From positions 1 through 64,000 of the forward strand of contig NZ_BMGY01000028.1 in the NCBI RefSeq assembly GCF_014640435.1: a DNA stretch of 64,000 nucleotides, in the 5' to 3' direction. The notes beneath the pieces are model-generated. The model was not told the DNA's origin and did no database searches. It worked only from the letters and a program-made list of their open reading frames with translations. The stretch comes from Hymenobacter frigidus (GTDB lineage Bacteria; Bacteroidota; Bacteroidia; Cytophagales; Hymenobacteraceae). The position numbers and the translations under genes are program-made. Numbering within the stretch: the first letter of the stretch is position 1; each line of letters starts with the position of its first letter. This document shows, piece by piece, positions 1 to 8,360 of the stretch.

Positions 1-204
1 TTAGAATCTTACTCCACTCCTTTCCTTCATTGACCTAAATTAAGAGGTCGTGTCTGAACATAGGAAGTAGTATTCCGCCGTAATGTCGTCATCCGTAGTA
101 CGTAAACTGATATTTACTCTTGCAACTCTGCTCGGCGCTGATGGTAACGCAGAGCCGACGCAGTTAGTACATGAGTGTGCTGTGAGAAAAAAAGCACTAA
201 TGAA
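1..204. other. gene-free leading edge
   Basis: No supportable gene is seen. An open frame on the plus strand from 83 runs across the tonB terminator and into tonB antisense, and its composition is not protein-like. The bases are more AT-rich than the neighbouring genes. The stretch is probably the 3' intergenic region beyond the tonB operon; whatever lies further left is outside the window. Confidence 0.5.
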
Positions 205-242
205 AAACCCCGGACCAGACCGTGAGGCCCAATCCGGGGTTT
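205..242 (-). terminator. terminator of the exbB-exbD-exbD-tonB operon
   Basis: A perfect 10-bp inverted repeat, AAACCCCGGA (205-214) and TCCGGGGTTT (233-242), encloses an 18-nt loop. Read on the minus strand it lies just after the tonB stop and is followed by a short T-run, the pattern of an intrinsic terminator. Confidence 0.8.
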
Positions 243-274
243 CTGCTGATACTGGCCAAAGCCAGCGTCACTAT

Positions 275-1102
275 TTATTGAATCTTGAAGGTAATCGGAA
301 CAGTAAACGATACGCTTACCGCACGACCGTTCTGCTTACCGGGGATAAACTTGGGTAGCGTTTTCACGGCCCGAATCGTCTCCTCGTCCAGGCCGGAACC
401 CAGACCCTTCACCACTTTCACATCCGAAACGTCGCCCTGCGGGTTCACCGTGAAGCTAACGAAGATGCGGCCTTCTACTTGATTGCGGAGTGCCAGCGAA
501 GGATACTTGGTCGCCCTCTGAATGGCTGCTACGATAGCACCATTGCCACCACCACCGGGCAGCTGCGGCATCTGCTCTACGTAGGTGTAGACTTTGTTTT
601 CTACAACTTCTTCAACCACTTTGTCACCAGTACCGGAAAGCTCCGAAAGGTCGGGGGCATCCGTGTTACCTTTTACGGTTACGGTAGCCACGGTTTTGTC
701 TTTCAACTCTTCCTGGTCCGGCACCTCTTCCTTCTTTACTTCCTCATCCTTTTTCACCACCGGAGGAGTGAATTTGATGGTGGTTAGCTTGGGGGGCGGG
801 GGTGGCGGGGCCTCGGGGGGCGGCGGGGGGGGCGGGGGCTTGGTGTCGTCCAAGGGAGGAGCGTCCATGAGCTCGTTCACCTTGAGATTCTTCGGCGCTT
901 CTTTCGGCAGCCTGTCTTTCAGGTACTGCGAAATGAGCGGGAAAGCAATCAACAGCAAGAACACCGCCGTGGCAATAATCAGTGCCCGCGTGACGTGCCG
1001 CTGGTACAAGCGGCGTAGCACGTAGGCTCCATATGCCTTGTTGCGGCCTTCAAAAACGATGTCGTTTAGGCTGGCCTTGGCGATTTGCGAGTTATCCATC
1101 AT
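275..1102 (-). CDS. tonB: energy transducer TonB
   Basis: 275 aa. TonB couples the inner-membrane proton-motive force, harvested by ExbB/ExbD, to TonB-dependent outer-membrane receptors. The N-terminus carries the stretch NDIVFEGRNKAYGAYVLRR found in Bacteroidota TonB proteins, then one membrane helix (about 39-59). A proline-rich periplasmic spacer (about 82-104, including runs of eight and six prolines) follows, and the C-terminal TonB domain (about 195-275) contains YPSLALRNQVEGRIFVSFTV. Its first ATG (1102-1100) overlaps the exbD stop as ATGA, so translation is probably coupled. It is the last gene of a four-gene operon. The family assignment is secure; which receptors it serves is unknown. 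Confidence 0.95.
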   Translation of the reverse strand: MMDNSQIAKASLNDIVFEGRNKAYGAYVLRRLYQRHVTRALIIATAVFLLLIAFPLISQYLKDRLPKEAPKNLKVNELMDAPPLDDTKPPPPPPPPEAPPPPPPKLTTIKFTPPVVKKDEEVKKEEVPDQEELKDKTVATVTVKGNTDAPDLSELSGTGDKVVEEVVENKVYTYVEQMPQLPGGGGNGAIVAAIQRATKYPSLALRNQVEGRIFVSFTVNPQGDVSDVKVVKGLGSGLDEETIRAVKTLPKFIPGKQNGRAVSVSFTVPITFKIQ

Positions 1103-1635
1103 AAGGCGGATTCTTTAATAAGGTCCAGGTCTACTTGAGGAACCTTCACCAGCGCGTACTTTTTCTGGTTCGTGATGTTCATCTCGTCCAGAATGTCCAC
1201 CATGTTTTTATACTTGGCGTCTTCAGTTGCTTTGATGAGAATGATAGGCTCCGGCTGTTGGCGTTGGCGTGTCATGATGATTTGCCGGATGCCGTTGGCC
1301 GAAAAATTTGTAACCTTCAGCTCCGGTTTCTGCACCGTTGGGTCGTTGGGCGTATTCATACCGTAGTAGTAGTACGCTTTGTTGTCTTTGCCCAGCAGGA
1401 TGGTCATGGCCTGCGAATTCTTGATTTTGGTGTCCTCTACGTCGTCGGTCTTCTTCACCGGCATCGTGAGTTGCATCACGTTGGGCTTGGCAAAGGTGGT
1501 GGTCAGCATAAAGAAGGTGAGCAACAGAAAGGCCAAGTCCACCATCGGTGTCATGTCGATTTTGGTCGACATTTTTTTGGCCCGCTTTTTCCCGCCTTTC
1601 CCACCGGAATCGGCTTTTCCTTGAATTTCTGCCAT
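1099..1635 (-). CDS. exbD: ExbD/TolR-family biopolymer transport protein (first paralogue)
   Basis: 178 aa. This is the proton-channel partner of ExbB in the TonB motor. A lysine-rich cytoplasmic N-terminus precedes one membrane helix (about 30-48) with the sequence MTPMVDLAFLLLTFFML. Asp33 in it corresponds to the conserved proton-carrying aspartate of ExbD. The rest is periplasmic. Bacteroidota operons often carry two ExbD copies, as here. It lies 57 bp downstream of the second copy and overlaps tonB by four bases. Confidence 0.93.
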   Translation of the reverse strand: MAEIQGKADSGGKGGKKRAKKMSTKIDMTPMVDLAFLLLTFFMLTTTFAKPNVMQLTMPVKKTDDVEDTKIKNSQAMTILLGKDNKAYYYYGMNTPNDPTVQKPELKVTNFSANGIRQIIMTRQRQQPEPIILIKATEDAKYKNMVDILDEMNITNQKKYALVKVPQVDLDLIKESAL

Positions 1636-1692
1636 GGGATTTACTAAAGTGAATGGACTAGGAAATAAATGGCTCGCACGGGTTGCCCGAAC

Positions 1693-2328
1693 TTATTTGG
1701 CAGCGGCTACGGGCTTATTCTCCAGGTCCGTGATGAGGTTGAAGCGGTTGATGTCGCGTTCCTGCAGAAGCTTGATGACGGCCTGCACCGTTGGTACGTC
1801 GGCATTGCCGTCGCCTTTGATAGCGATATAGGTAGGCTTCTTGAAAATGGCTTGGTTGGCCTTACGGGCCTCCAGCACCCAATCAATGAGCTGATTGTTG
1901 AGCGAGTCCATGGGAATGCCGGGCTGCTGCGCATTCAACTCCTTGCGGGCCTCCTTATCCACATTGAGGTAGGACCCCAACTGGTTGATGGGCAAGCCGA
2001 AGTTGGGCAGGTTGCCGAATTCCTTGGCCTGCGCTGCAGTGAAGCTGACCCCGTACTTGGCCGCCACATTCTGCAAGGCTTGAATCTTGGTTTTGGTGTC
2101 ATCGACCCCGAAAAACACTCTGTTTTTCTTCTTGTCGATGGTGAGGGTGATAACATTGCTCTCAGGCAGTTTCAACTCCGAGACCGACGATGGCGTGTCT
2201 ACTACCACCGTCTCTTCGGGGGCAAACTTGGTGGTGAGCATGAAGAACGTCACCAGCAAGAAGGCCAGGTCCACCATCGGCGTCATGTCGAGCGACGGCG
2301 AGGTACGGTGCGGTTTTACTTTAGGCAT
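1693..2328 (-). CDS. exbD: ExbD/TolR-family biopolymer transport protein (second paralogue)
   Basis: 211 aa. It has the same layout as its neighbour: a short cytoplasmic N-terminus, one membrane helix (about 17-34, MTPMVDLAFLLVTFFMLTT) with the key aspartate at residue 20, then a periplasmic domain. It is longer than the downstream copy and diverges from it outside the helix, so the two are old paralogues and not a recent duplication. It sits between exbB (85 bp upstream) and exbD1 in one transcription unit. ExbD acts as a dimer inside the ExbB pentamer; a mixed dimer is possible but not shown. Confidence 0.92.
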   Translation of the reverse strand: MPKVKPHRTSPSLDMTPMVDLAFLLVTFFMLTTKFAPEETVVVDTPSSVSELKLPESNVITLTIDKKKNRVFFGVDDTKTKIQALQNVAAKYGVSFTAAQAKEFGNLPNFGLPINQLGSYLNVDKEARKELNAQQPGIPMDSLNNQLIDWVLEARKANQAIFKKPTYIAIKGDGNADVPTVQAVIKLLQERDINRFNLITDLENKPVAAAK

Positions 2329-2413
2329 TGCGAGGTGGGATTAAAAGGGGGCAATTCGTTCTGTTCTCGTGAACGAATCGCCCCACATTTTAGTGCATCA
2401 GTAAAAGCCGGAA

Positions 2414-3301
2414 TTAAACCGTCCGAACCGGCTGGTTTGCGCTGTTGCCGTGCTGACCGGCGAAGGTCTGGATGATGCTGAAGCCAGCCTCGTCGATGCT
2501 GTACGTCAGCTCGTCAATTTTGCTGGTGAAGTAGTTGTAGGCTACGATGGCCAAGGCCGAAGTACCAATACCCAGGGCCGTGTTAATCAAGGCCTCCGAA
2601 ATACCGTTTGCCAGGGCTACTGCATCGGGGCTACCAGCCTGTGCCAGAGCGGCGAAGGCGTTAATCATACCGAATACGGTGCCGAGCAGACCCGTCAGCG
2701 TGGCGATGGAAGCTAGCGTCGAGATGATAACCAGGTTCTTCTCCAGCATCGGCAGCTCGAGCGCGGTGCTTTCTTCGATTTCTTTTTGGATAGCGAGAAC
2801 CTTCTGGTCGGTGGCCATGCTGGTTTCACGCGACATTTCGTTGTATTTCATCAAGCCGGCTTTCACCACGTTGGCTACCGAGCCTTTCTGCTGGTCGCAG
2901 GCAACGAGGGCACCGTTGATGTCATTGGCATTCAGTTTCTGACGGACGGTACGTACGAAAGACTCAATGCTCTTGGTGCCCTTGGCCTTGCCGATGGTGA
3001 GCATCCGTTCGATGGAGAACGTAATCACGCAAAGCAGCATGGTCATCAGCACGGGTACGATAACACCGCCTTTGTATACAATCCCGAGGTAATCACCGGG
3101 CAGGGGGTTGTTTTTGTTGTCGCCGCCCTGGAAGTGGCTGCCGTCACCTAAGACAAATTTATAAACGATAACACTGACGATAAAAGCCAGGATGATAACC
3201 AGGACGGAGAACAGCGAGGCACCACCGCTGCTTTGGGCTTCGGCTTTGGCGGCCGGAGCGGCGGGCCGGGGGCTCGTATTCATGGCATTTTTCTGTTCCA
3301 T
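2414..3301 (-). CDS. exbB: MotA/TolQ/ExbB proton channel family protein
   Basis: 295 aa from the chosen ATG at 3301; a longer frame to 3406 adds a Phe/Gln-rich stretch unlike the family, and an ATG at 3283 is also possible. An Ala/Pro-rich N-terminus is followed by a first helix, a second (VPVLMTMLLCVITFSIER), and the MotA_ExbB core with LGTVFGMINAFAAL and INTALGIGTSALAIVAYNYF. This is the pore scaffold that turns proton flow into TonB movement. It is the first gene of the exbB-exbD-exbD-tonB operon. Regulation may involve the nested palindrome 134-200 bp upstream. Confidence 0.93.
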   Translation of the reverse strand: MEQKNAMNTSPRPAAPAAKAEAQSSGGASLFSVLVIILAFIVSVIVYKFVLGDGSHFQGGDNKNNPLPGDYLGIVYKGGVIVPVLMTMLLCVITFSIERMLTIGKAKGTKSIESFVRTVRQKLNANDINGALVACDQQKGSVANVVKAGLMKYNEMSRETSMATDQKVLAIQKEIEESTALELPMLEKNLVIISTLASIATLTGLLGTVFGMINAFAALAQAGSPDAVALANGISEALINTALGIGTSALAIVAYNYFTSKIDELTYSIDEAGFSIIQTFAGQHGNSANQPVRTV

Positions 3302-3434
3302 TATTCCGGAGTGTTTGGGGGTTGTTGAGTGAAGTAGTTGAATTTGTTGGGTAAAGAAAAAGCAAAAAGTTGGTTGGGGGCACAAAATGCTTCGCAAAGC
3401 AGTCAAAAATCCCGCTGTATAAGGACTGTAAATA

Positions 3435-3499
3435 GCACTTATCGAAGTCTAAACTGCCTATCGATTCCTCTTGGCTAGGCAAACCTAGCCAATAAGTGC
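3435..3499. promoter_or_regulatory. nested palindrome upstream of exbB
   Basis: A perfect 9-bp inverted repeat, TTGGCTAGG (3471-3479) and CCTAGCCAA (3484-3492), has a 4-base centre. A second repeat, GCACTTAT (3435-3442) and ATAAGTGC (3492-3499), brackets it. The core TAGGCAAACCTA resembles metalloregulator (DtxR-like) boxes, which would fit a TonB operon, and also the TAKGCnnGCCTA dyads near marR. It lacks a T-run, so it is unlikely to be the mazG terminator. The operator role is inferred. Confidence 0.4.
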
Positions 3500-3569
3500 G
3501 GGCTGACCAAAGAAAACTTGTCTAAAGCCCTGCCGCAGGTGGTAAAAGGACAATTGAAAGCTACCAATG

Positions 3570-4427
3570 CTAATTGCGGACCTCGGGTTGGGGGGGCTGG
3601 CGCTTGGCCTGTTCCCAATACACATCCATCTGGGCTAGGGTGAGGTCTGCCAGGCGCTCATTGTTGGCGGCGGCGGCGGTTTCTAGGTACTGAAAGCGGC
3701 TGATAAACTTGCGGTTAGTGCGCTCCAATGCTTCCTCGGGGTTGATGCCGGCAAAGCGGGCAAAATTGACTAAGGAAAAAAGTAAATCACCGAACTCATC
3801 GGCGGCTTTTTCGGCGTTCATTTTGTCGGCTTGGCCGTGGCTGTACTCGTCACCAAATTCGTTTAATTCTTCCTGCACCTTGTCCCACACCTGCTCGGGC
3901 TGCTCCCAGTCGAAGCCCGCCCCGCGGGCTTTCTCCTGGATGCGCATGGCTTTCACCAACGCTGGCAAGGAGGTGGGTACGCCACTGAGCACGCCCGTGG
4001 CGGTGCCTCTTTCTTTGAGCTTGAGCTGCTCCCAATTGCGTTTTACGGTGTCTTCGTCGTCGGCCTGCACGTCGCCGTAGATGTGCGGGTGGCGGTAAAT
4101 GAGCTTTTCGCACTGGGCATTGAGGACGTCGGCGATATCAAAGGCCCCTTTCTCGGCCGCGATACGGGCGTAAAAAAGTAGGTGCAGCATCACGTCGCCC
4201 AATTCTTTTTTCAAGTCGGGGAGGTCGTCGCGCAAAATCGCATCGCTGATTTCGTAAGTTTCCTCGATGGTGAGGTGACGCAGGGTCTGCAGCGTTTGCT
4301 TTTTATCCCAGGGGCACTCGGTGCGGAGGCGGTCCAGCACATCGAGCAGGCGGCCAAAGGCTTCGAGCTGCGCGGGCCGACGGGCGCTGATAAGCAGGGG
4401 GTTATTTAGGAGATTGGGGTTTTGCAT
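3570..4427 (-). CDS. mazG: nucleoside triphosphate pyrophosphohydrolase MazG
   Basis: 285 aa from the ATG at 4427. MazG hydrolyses (d)NTPs to monophosphate and pyrophosphate, cleaning the nucleotide pool. Two MazG-like repeats are visible. The first has CPWDKKQT, the EETYE helix and ELGDVMLHLLFYAR (the EExxE...ExxD metal site); the second, towards the C-terminus, has DEFGDLLFSLVNFAR. Length is near the roughly 260 aa of E. coli MazG, with a longer N-terminus. It is transcribed divergently from glmM. A longer frame to 4457 would overlap the predicted promoter, so the later ATG is preferred. Confidence 0.93.
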   Translation of the reverse strand: MQNPNLLNNPLLISARRPAQLEAFGRLLDVLDRLRTECPWDKKQTLQTLRHLTIEETYEISDAILRDDLPDLKKELGDVMLHLLFYARIAAEKGAFDIADVLNAQCEKLIYRHPHIYGDVQADDEDTVKRNWEQLKLKERGTATGVLSGVPTSLPALVKAMRIQEKARGAGFDWEQPEQVWDKVQEELNEFGDEYSHGQADKMNAEKAADEFGDLLFSLVNFARFAGINPEEALERTNRKFISRFQYLETAAAANNERLADLTLAQMDVYWEQAKRQPPQPEVRN

Positions 4428-4432
4428 TGTTC

Positions 4433-4440
4433 CAAAGATA
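4433..4440 (-). promoter_or_regulatory. -7 promoter element of mazG
   Basis: TATCTTTG on the minus strand matches the Bacteroidota -7 consensus TAnnTTTG. Only five bases separate it from the mazG ATG, so the transcript would have almost no leader. Confidence 0.55.
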
Positions 4441-4472
4441 AATACCCGCGGCGCCAACTGCTCGCCAATGCT

Positions 4473-4480
4473 TAATTTTG
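4473..4480 (+). promoter_or_regulatory. -7 promoter element of glmM
   Basis: TAATTTTG matches TAnnTTTG and lies 21 bases before the GTG at 4502. It overlaps the TTG at 4478, which argues against that upstream TTG being the start. Confidence 0.55.
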
Positions 4481-4501
4481 GTCTTTCAAAAAAACTACTT
4501 C

Positions 4502-5899
4502 GTGACTTTAATAAAATCTATCTCCGGCATTCGCGGCACCATTGGCGGCCCGGTCGGCCAAGGCCTTACGCCGCTTGATGTGGTGAAGTACGCCGCCGCC
4601 TACGGCACGTGGGTGAAAACCCAGGCCACCGACAGCAAACTTATTGTGATTGGGCGTGATGCCCGCATTTCGGGCGAAATGGTGAGCCGGCTGGTGGCCG
4701 CTACGCTGCAAGGACTTGGCCTCGACGTGTGCGACTTGGGCCTGAGCACCACTCCCACGGTAGAAATGGCCGTGCCGGCCAAAAAAGCGGCCGGTGGCAT
4801 CATCCTCACCGCGTCGCACAATCCCAAGCAGTGGAACGCGCTGAAATTGCTGAACGCCGCCGGAGAATTTATTTCTGAAGTTGATGGGCAGCACGTATTG
4901 GCATTGGCCGAAAATGAAGACTTCGATTTCGCGCCGGTAACCAAGCTCGGGGAGTACACTACGGACAATACCTTCCTCAAAAAGCACATCAAAGCCATTT
5001 TGGCATTGCCACTGGTGGATGTGGAAGCCATCCGGGCTCGCAATTTCCGGGTGGTGGTAGATGCCGTGAACTCCTCGGGGGGCTTTGCCGTGCCGCAGCT
5101 GCTGGAAGCGTTGGGCGTGACGACTATCGAGAAACTGCATTGCGAGCCCACCGGCGACTTCGCTCACAATCCCGAGCCACTACCTGAGCACCTGCGCGAC
5201 ATCGCCAAGGTGCTGGAAAAAGGCGGTTTTGACCTTGGTATTGTGGTGGACCCCGATGTGGACCGCCTCGCCTTGGTGAGCGAAAACGGCGAGATGTTTG
5301 GCGAAGAATACACGCTGGTGGCCGTGGCCGACTACGTGCTGAAAGCGCTCGGCGGCGGCAACACCGTGAGCAATCTGAGTAGCACCCGCGCCCTGCGCGA
5401 TGTGACCGAAAAAGCCGGTGGCCAGTACGCCGCCGCCGCCGTGGGCGAGGTGAACGTGGTGACCAAAATGAAGGAAACCAACGCCGTGATTGGGGGCGAA
5501 GGCAACGGTGGCATCATCTACCCCGAGCTGCACTACGGCCGCGATGCCTTGGTGGGTATTGCCCTTTTCCTGACGCACTTAGCTAAGTCGGGTCTTACGG
5601 TTAGCCGTCTGCGCAACTCGTACCCGGGCTATTTTATCTCCAAGAATAAGATTGAGCTGACGCCGGACATCAATACCGACGACGTGCTGACCAAAATGGA
5701 GCAGCGCTACGCCAAGCAGCCAGTAAACACGATTGATGGCGTCAAAATCGAGTTCGATAAGGAATGGGTGCATCTGCGCAAGTCCAACACCGAGCCGATT
5801 ATCCGCATCTACGCTGAGTCGGACTCGAACGCGACAGCCAATTATCTGGCGCAGAAAATTATTGGTGATATCAAGGAAATCATCGCGCAGAAGACCTAA
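4502..5899 (+). CDS. glmM: phosphoglucosamine mutase
   Basis: 465 aa, starting at GTG 4502 so that the protein begins MTLIKSISGIRGTIGG, the usual start of this family. It interconverts glucosamine-6-phosphate and glucosamine-1-phosphate for UDP-GlcNAc and peptidoglycan synthesis. The phosphoserine loop TASHNPKQWNALK (Ser about 105), the metal loop DPDVDRLAL, the sugar-binding GEGNGG and the phosphate-binding SNTEPIIRIYAE are all present in order. It is divergent from mazG. A phosphomannomutase role cannot be excluded from sequence, but the N-terminal pattern is that of Bacteroidota GlmM. Confidence 0.9.
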   Translation: MTLIKSISGIRGTIGGPVGQGLTPLDVVKYAAAYGTWVKTQATDSKLIVIGRDARISGEMVSRLVAATLQGLGLDVCDLGLSTTPTVEMAVPAKKAAGGIILTASHNPKQWNALKLLNAAGEFISEVDGQHVLALAENEDFDFAPVTKLGEYTTDNTFLKKHIKAILALPLVDVEAIRARNFRVVVDAVNSSGGFAVPQLLEALGVTTIEKLHCEPTGDFAHNPEPLPEHLRDIAKVLEKGGFDLGIVVDPDVDRLALVSENGEMFGEEYTLVAVADYVLKALGGGNTVSNLSSTRALRDVTEKAGGQYAAAAVGEVNVVTKMKETNAVIGGEGNGGIIYPELHYGRDALVGIALFLTHLAKSGLTVSRLRNSYPGYFISKNKIELTPDINTDDVLTKMEQRYAKQPVNTIDGVKIEFDKEWVHLRKSNTEPIIRIYAESDSNATANYLAQKIIGDIKEIIAQKT

Positions 5900-6037
5900 T
5901 CAGTGCCTGTCAATGGTTTGTAGTAGTAGTGCACTGGGCTGGTTTCGGTCCAAATCGCGAGGTTTGTAGAACAACAACACCAACAATTCCTGCTGCCGGG
6001 CGCACCCACGTCCGGCGGCTTGCTTTTACCTCTTCAG

Positions 6038-7198
6038 ATGACCCCAACCGCCCCTGCCTTCGTTTACTTTGATAACGCGGCCACCACGCCCCTCGACCCC
6101 GAGGTGCTGGAGGCCATGCTGCCGTTTCTGAGCCAGCACTACGGCAACCCGAGCAGTCTGCACGGGCCGGGCCGGCAGGTGCGGGCCGCCATCGAAAACG
6201 CGCGCAAGACGGTCGCGCACCTGCTCAACGCCTCGCCGGCCGAAATTTCCTTCACCAGCGGTGGTACCGAGGCCGACAATTACGCCGCGTTCGGCAGCGT
6301 GCGTACCCTGGGACTGAAACATGCCATTACCTCGCGCCTGGAGCATCACGCCGTGCTGCACCCGTTGCAGATGATGGCTAAAAGCGGCGAAATCGAGTTG
6401 CATTACCTGAAGCACGACGCACAGGGGAAGTTTGATTTGGGCCACCTCGAAGAACTGCTGGCCACTCAGCCCCGCACCTTCGTGAGCCTGATGCAGGCCA
6501 ACAACGAAATCGGAAACCTGAACGACCTCGGGGCCATCGGCGAAATCTGCGCCCGGTACGATGCCGTGTTTCACACCGATACCGTGCAGACGATGGGGCA
6601 CTACCGGCACGACGTGCAACAGTTGAAAGTCCATTTCCTGGTGGGTGCGGCGCACAAGTTTCACGGGCCGAAGGGTGTGGGCTTTCTCTACACCCGCAGC
6701 GGAATGCAGGTGAGCCCGCTCATCCTCGGCGGCTCGCAGGAGCGCAACGTGCGTTCGGGCACCGAAAACGTGTACGGCATCGTGGGCCTGGCCAAGGCAC
6801 TGGAAATTGCTGTGCGGGATGTTGAAGCCCACCACACCCACGTGCAAGGCCTGAAGGACCGGTTCATTGCCAAGCTGAAGGCCGAAATTCACGACGTGCA
6901 GTTCAACGGCTTGTCGGAGCGGGCCAGCGAAAGCCTCTACACCGTGCTGAGCGTGAGTTTGCCGCCATCGGCCATCAGCGAAATGCTGTTGTTTAACCTG
7001 GATATTAGCAAAATAGCGGCTTCCGGCGGCTCGGCCTGTACCAGTGGGGCCCAGACGGGCTCGCACGTATTGGAAGCGCTGGGCTGCGACCCCGGCCGGG
7101 CGACGGTGCGCTTCTCGATGAGTAAGATGAACACCGCCGCCGAGGTCGACTACGCCGTGGCTACTTTGGCCAAGCTGTACAGCCCGGTGGCCGTCTGA
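6038..7198 (+). CDS. cysteine desulfurase (NifS/IscS family)
   Basis: 386 aa from the ATG at 6038; an upstream in-frame TTG at 6020 is less likely. It removes sulfur from cysteine as a protein persulfide for Fe-S clusters and thio-modifications, using PLP. Visible are VYFDNAATTPLDPEVLEAM at the N-terminus, the PLP lysine in AAHKFHGPKGVGFLY (Lys about 207), and the catalytic cysteine in GGSACTSGAQTGSHVL (Cys about 334). No iscU, iscA or suf gene is nearby, so its partner is unknown. It could be the IscS-like enzyme or a dedicated paralogue; the symbol is left blank for that reason. Confidence 0.9.
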   Translation: MTPTAPAFVYFDNAATTPLDPEVLEAMLPFLSQHYGNPSSLHGPGRQVRAAIENARKTVAHLLNASPAEISFTSGGTEADNYAAFGSVRTLGLKHAITSRLEHHAVLHPLQMMAKSGEIELHYLKHDAQGKFDLGHLEELLATQPRTFVSLMQANNEIGNLNDLGAIGEICARYDAVFHTDTVQTMGHYRHDVQQLKVHFLVGAAHKFHGPKGVGFLYTRSGMQVSPLILGGSQERNVRSGTENVYGIVGLAKALEIAVRDVEAHHTHVQGLKDRFIAKLKAEIHDVQFNGLSERASESLYTVLSVSLPPSAISEMLLFNLDISKIAASGGSACTSGAQTGSHVLEALGCDPGRATVRFSMSKMNTAAEVDYAVATLAKLYSPVAV

Positions 7199-7440
7199 TT
7201 AGAACTGCCCCGTGGCCCCGCCGCCACCCAACTGCCCGCCCCCAAACTCGAAGCTGCCCGTAGCGGGCGCGCTCGGTGCGTGGGCCGTCTGGGCCTGAAT
7301 CAGGTTTTGAGGTTAAAGTGGCGGGGCTCGTCATCGGGCAGGGAAGTGAGGCCGAAGCGTGCTGGCCGCAATGTCCGCAGCAGGGCTCCGGCCGCAACCA
7401 TCAGTACTGCTCCGGCCAAGTACCGCGGCAATTTCGGGTG
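7199..7440 (-). pseudogene. frameshifted small membrane-protein remnant
   Basis: On the minus strand a hydrophobic segment, LPRYLAGAVLMVAAGALLR, is followed by PARFGLTSLPDDEPRHFNLK and a stop at 7302-7300. In another frame the reading continues as PQNLIQAQTAHAPSAPATG and ends in a glycine-rich tail, SFEFGGGQLGGGGATGQF, with a stop at 7201-7199. The two frames overlap at 7300-7315, so one indel joins them. No credible start is seen. This looks like the decayed 3' part of a small single-pass membrane protein. Alternatively the two pieces are chance frames. Confidence 0.35.
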
Positions 7441-7674
7441 GGAGCAGGCCTCTGGCCTGCAAGTCCAGTAGGTAAGGGTCGGGTGGGAGCGACGACGGTA
7501 TGAAGCGAACAAGCCAACGGAGGAGTAGCGGCTCAGCTGCAAGTACGGTGTATTCATTGGGGCAACCCGGCGGAGCATATGGAGCGCTGCATTGGCGAGT
7601 TGTGCCGTCCTTGCGGGCGAATCGACTATTTTTCGGTGTGCTTTGTAATTCGGAGCATCACCCGCATCCCATTT
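7441..7674. other. non-coding stretch with short repeats
   Basis: No gene is recognised. The stretch holds a perfect 7-bp hairpin, GCAGGCC-TCT-GGCCTGC (7444-7460), and two copies of GGGTGGGAGC about 45 bp apart, one starting just before 7441 and one near 7480. Open frames here lack family resemblance. It may be debris flanking the remnant at 7199-7440. Confidence 0.4.
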
Positions 7675-8334
7675 ATGGCAGACATCAACATTCAACGCAA
7701 AAAATCGGCTCCTAGCCCCTGGCTGCTGGTCGTATTAGCAGCGGTGCTGCTGGCCGGAGCCGCCTACTTTTTTTTGAAAACCGGCCCCGCTGATGAGCCC
7801 ACTCCGCCAGCCGGTCCCGGGACTACCGGCGCAGCGCTGGGCGCTGATACCACTGCCCAGCGGACATTGGAAGCCGCCACAACGGCCAATGATTCAGCCG
7901 CGGCAGCAGCACCTTTGGAATCCTCGTCCGATGCAGCGGCGTCGCTAACCAGCCAGGCCGCCACCAATCCCGCTGCCCCCGATTATGCGCTGAACGGGTT
8001 GCAAAAGCTTGCGGGCCAGTTGGTAGCCCTCACCGACCGCGACGACCTGCGCGACCCCACCATCACGGAGCAGCGCGATAACCTGACCAGCGCCACCAGC
8101 CGTCTCGGCGAACCCAACGCCAGCCTGCGCCCTGGTTTTGTGGCGGCGGCGGGCCTCATCCGGGCCATGCAGCAGAAAGCCTACCCCGAGATGGAAGGTG
8201 TCGCCAACGACCTGGTGAGCCTGGCGGGTCAGCTATCGGGCCGCAGTGCCACGGCCGCCGACCAGCAGCAAAATCAACAATTCCTGACCCAGGCCGCCGC
8301 CGCGGTGCGGGTGCTCAGCGAACCCAATCGTTAG
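7675..8334 (+). CDS. membrane-anchored hypothetical protein
   Basis: 219 aa from the ATG at 7675 (MADINIQRKKSAPSPW). A short basic N-terminus leads into one membrane helix (about 16-36), then an Ala/Pro/Thr-rich linker (about 40-105), then a helical region with LAGQLVALTDRDDLRDPT. Its topology suggests a bulk outside the cytoplasm. I do not recognise the family. The next gene, a PRC-barrel protein, starts 26 bp downstream on the same strand, so they may be co-transcribed and both relate to the envelope or stress. Confidence 0.65.
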   Translation: MADINIQRKKSAPSPWLLVVLAAVLLAGAAYFFLKTGPADEPTPPAGPGTTGAALGADTTAQRTLEAATTANDSAAAAAPLESSSDAAASLTSQAATNPAAPDYALNGLQKLAGQLVALTDRDDLRDPTITEQRDNLTSATSRLGEPNASLRPGFVAAAGLIRAMQQKAYPEMEGVANDLVSLAGQLSGRSATAADQQQNQQFLTQAAAAVRVLSEPNR

Positions 8335-8360
8335 TTGTCAGGTATTTACCCGTTAATTAT

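Noticed and set aside
83..358. 91-aa open frame on the plus strand at the left edge
   Set aside because: It spans the tonB terminator and the tonB 3' end antisense, with no family resemblance.
6026..7066. 346-aa open frame on the minus strand
   Set aside because: It is antisense to the cysteine desulfurase with intact catalytic residues; codon pattern is that of the plus strand gene.
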